Positions 63,184 through 64,000 of a stretch of 64,000 bases of DNA are shown one piece after another (positions within the stretch are counted from its first letter, which is position 1; each line of letters begins with the position of its first letter). Source of the DNA: Pseudotabrizicola formosa (GTDB taxonomy: Bacteria > Pseudomonadota > Alphaproteobacteria > Rhodobacterales > Rhodobacteraceae); NCBI RefSeq assembly GCF_002900965.1, contig NZ_PJOM01000001.1, forward strand, positions 186,001-250,000. The letters are read 5' to 3'. A model generated the notes under the pieces. That model was not told the DNA's origin and searched no databases. It worked only from the letters and a program-made list of their open reading frames with translations. The position numbers were made by a program, and so were the translations under genes.

Positions 63184-64000
63184 ATGGCTGATCTGATCGC
63201 CCCGGCATTGCGCCCGGCCAACCCGCGCTTTTCTTCTGGCCCCTGCGCCAAGATCCCCGGTTATTCCCTGTCGATGCTTGAAGACGCGCCCTTGGGCCGC
63301 TCGCATCGTGCGGCTGTGGGCAAATCCAAGCTGAAGGAAGCGATCGACCTGACCCGCGAAGTTCTGGGCGTGCCGGCAGAATATCGCATCGGCATCGTTC
63401 CCGGGTCTGACACCGGTGCTGTGGAAATGGCGATGTGGTCCTTGCTGGGCGCGCGCCCGGTAGAGATGCTGGCGTGGGAAAGCTTTGGCGAAGGCTGGGT
63501 GACCGATGTGGTCAAGCAGCTGAAACTGGACGCGGTGGTGAAGAAAGCCCCATACGGCCAGATCGTGGATTTCTCGACGGTCGATTTCGACAAGGATGTG
63601 GTGTTCACCTGGAACGGTACCACTTCTGGCTGCCGCCTGCCGAATGCCGACGCCATTCCCGCCGCGCGGGCAGGGCTCACCATCTGTGATGCCACCTCTG
63701 CCGCCTTTGCGATGGAGATGGACTGGGCCAAATTGGATGTGGTGACATTCAGCTGGCAGAAAGTCCTGGGCGGAGAGGGGGCGCATGGCGTGCTGATCCT
63801 GTCGCCCCGCGCAGTGGAACGGCTGGAAAGCTATACTCCAGCCTGGCCGCTGCCCAAGATTTTCCGGCTGACCGCCAAGGGCAAGCTGATCGAGGGCATA
63901 TTTGTCGGCGAGACCATCAATACCCCATCAATGCTGGCGGTCGAGGACTATCTGGTTGCGCTGAAATGGGCGAAATCGGTCGGAGGGTTCCGCGGTCTGG
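63184..64000 (+). CDS. serC: Phosphoserine aminotransferase, 3' end outside window
   Basis: The first 272 codons of a PLP aminotransferase converting 3-phosphohydroxypyruvate to phosphoserine. Start [55 protein letters not shown] and the PLP lysine in [15 protein letters not shown] are present and match the alphaproteobacterial SerC type. The frame is open to the window end. Divergent from serB. Confidence 0.95.
   Translation, partial: MADLIAPALRPANPRFSSGPCAKIPGYSLSMLEDAPLGRSHRAAVGKSKLKEAIDLTREVLGVPAEYRIGIVPGSDTGAVEMAMWSLLGARPVEMLAWESFGEGWVTDVVKQLKLDAVVKKAPYGQIVDFSTVDFDKDVVFTWNGTTSGCRLPNADAIPAARAGLTICDATSAAFAMEMDWAKLDVVTFSWQKVLGGEGAHGVLILSPRAVERLESYTPAWPLPKIFRLTAKGKLIEGIFVGETINTPSMLAVEDYLVALKWAKSVGGFRGL

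Overview
The window is a GC-rich, gene-dense chromosomal segment of an alphaproteobacterium, almost certainly a Rhodobacteraceae member close to Rhodobacter. Evidence: the malyl-CoA lyase has the same length (318 aa) and near-identical start as remembered Rhodobacter Mcl1; there is a TIGR02302-family protein next to lysA, a fliL/motA/fliF-type flagellar block with a CtrA-like box, separate hisZ/hisG/hisS genes, and many rhodobacterial small genes. No tRNA, rRNA, CRISPR array, insertion sequence, phage or plasmid gene was seen. Most genes are core metabolism and housekeeping. Product names rest on motifs and recalled family similarity; no database search was run.

Layout. 1-11.5 kb: truncated coiled-coil gene with an operator-like palindrome, aldehyde dehydrogenase, 1-Cys peroxiredoxin, CobW-type metal GTPase with a Zur-like operator, L,D-transpeptidase, pnp, map, a PRC-barrel protein, rpmI-rplT, pyk. 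11.6-24.4 kb: formylglutamate amidohydrolase, a small RTX protein, DUF1244, aminotransferase, mcl1 (ethylmalonyl-CoA pathway), a candidate structured RNA, accA, SMR exporter, PPOX flavoprotein, MgtC, the ftsE-ftsX-plsC operon, a zinc-ribbon protein and fadH. 24.4-34.4 kb: hisS-hisZ-hisG; slyX and an AbrB-type permease; KDO operon kdsD-kdsA-kdsB running into tusA; a mobA neighbourhood.

34.5-42.4 kb: two divergent flagellar operons. To the left, fliL, DUF6468-like, MotE-like, motA and a 744-aa periplasmic protein of unknown role. To the right, fliF, fliH, fliN, fliP. A near-consensus CtrA box lies between them. 42.5-48.8 kb: tlpA-like divergent from argH, a 43-aa lipoprotein, DUF2834, lysA, TIGR02302. 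48.8-52 kb: remains of a sugar-uptake locus (C-terminal fragment of an alpha-galactosidase, possible end of a sugar ABC ATPase) joined to intact De Ley-Doudoroff galactose genes (kinase, aldolase, lactonase). 52-64 kb: TSUP permease, CNNM/CorC protein, fused SecDF, an orphan pair of glycerol-type ABC permeases, zapE, GH13 glucosidase, GNAT, serB and a divergent serC (cut by the window edge) with a leader hairpin.

No clearly new defence or mobile system is present. The items most worth follow-up are the MotA-coupled 744-aa protein, the candidate RNA between mcl1 and accA, the operator-like palindromes at 261-287 and 4393-4418, the CtrA box, and the decayed galactoside locus.
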